Of a stretch of 64,000 nt of DNA, positions 63,860-64,000 are shown in pieces. Numbering within the stretch: the stretch's first letter is position 1; the number at the start of each line of letters is the position of its first letter. Position numbers and translations under genes: made by a program. The notes beneath the pieces were generated by a model. The model worked only from the letters and a program-made list of their open reading frames with translations. It had not been told where the DNA came from and made no database searches. Origin of the DNA: Pseudomonas mandelii (GTDB taxonomy: Bacteria; Pseudomonadota; Gammaproteobacteria; Pseudomonadales; Pseudomonadaceae); the NCBI RefSeq assembly GCF_006438925.1, contig NZ_RCZA01000001.1:496001-560000 (forward strand), read 5' to 3'.

Positions 63860-64000
63860 TCGGTTCATCCTCAGGAATCAGATTCTTACTGGCGCGAACG
63901 GTCGATTGGTGAAGCGCTGCTGTCCGGCTCAGGGGCGCTTTGTACTGATCGGGCCCGGCAGATGCAAGTCTGTTCGGCGCAGTGGCCGGCCGGATCAATC

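Noticed and set aside
63881..64000. A plus-strand open stretch (YWRERSIGEALLSG...) at the right edge that faintly recalls chorismate lyase UbiC
   Set aside because: The resemblance is short and the fragment reaches the window edge; the expected ubiC start would lie further right, so it was not called.

Overview
The window is a piece of chromosome from a fluorescent Pseudomonas (P. fluorescens group). This rests on high-GC coding sequence, P. fluorescens-type REP sequences, and a housekeeping gene order that, from memory, follows the P. aeruginosa PAO1 PA5333-PA5351 block: DUF4870 gene, rph, yicC, gmk, rpoZ, spoT, ridA, oxyR, recG, HDOD gene, small SCP2-like gene, hupB, rubredoxin reductase, rubredoxin.

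Backbone part 1 (1-17.7 kb) holds gltS, rph and yicC in divergent orientation, gmk, rpoZ, spoT, ridA, a tandem pair of paralogous lipoproteins, a YeeZ-like dehydratase, an exbB-exbD-tonB operon with a possible Fur site, oxyR-recG, and a YbaK/HDOD fusion protein. Backbone part 2 (62-64 kb) holds hupB, rubredoxin reductase and a 56-aa rubredoxin.

Between them lies about 44 kb of accessory DNA dominated by a type VI secretion system on the minus strand. Reading in transcription order from 49.5 kb to 19.9 kb: tssA, tssB, tssC, tssE, a PAAR/DUF6402/small membrane protein cassette, tssF, tssG, tssH (clpV), a sigma-54 activator (sfa), a 46-aa lipoprotein, fha, tssJ, tssK, tssL, tssM, a PP2C phosphatase, a Ser/Thr kinase, vgrG, an exported Sel1-like protein, a 1017-aa multidomain cell-wall hydrolase, and a periplasmic candidate immunity protein. 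The order matches the P. aeruginosa H2-T6SS. No hcp gene is present, so the Hcp tube protein must be encoded elsewhere. Upstream is a second effector module read the same way: vgrG, DUF4123 adaptor, a MIX/VasX-like BTH_I2691-family effector with a membrane-active C-terminal part, and a DUF6708 membrane protein (probable immunity). A zinc-ribbon DUF746-like gene sits divergently between the two.

Two DUF6124 genes flank the T6SS region. Each is preceded by a similar long imperfect hairpin leader, which looks like a conserved structured RNA. Downstream of the second one, just past its terminator, is what looks like the 5' part of a group II intron with no reverse transcriptase. Then comes a GH68 levansucrase gene whose promoter region carries a sequence fitting the LexA/SOS box consensus exactly.

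The strongest leads are the three-hydrolase-domain T6SS effector with an adjacent LprI-type lysozyme-inhibitor gene, the effector cassette and terminator inside the structural operon, the paired RNA leaders, the intron relic and the SOS box at the levansucrase gene.
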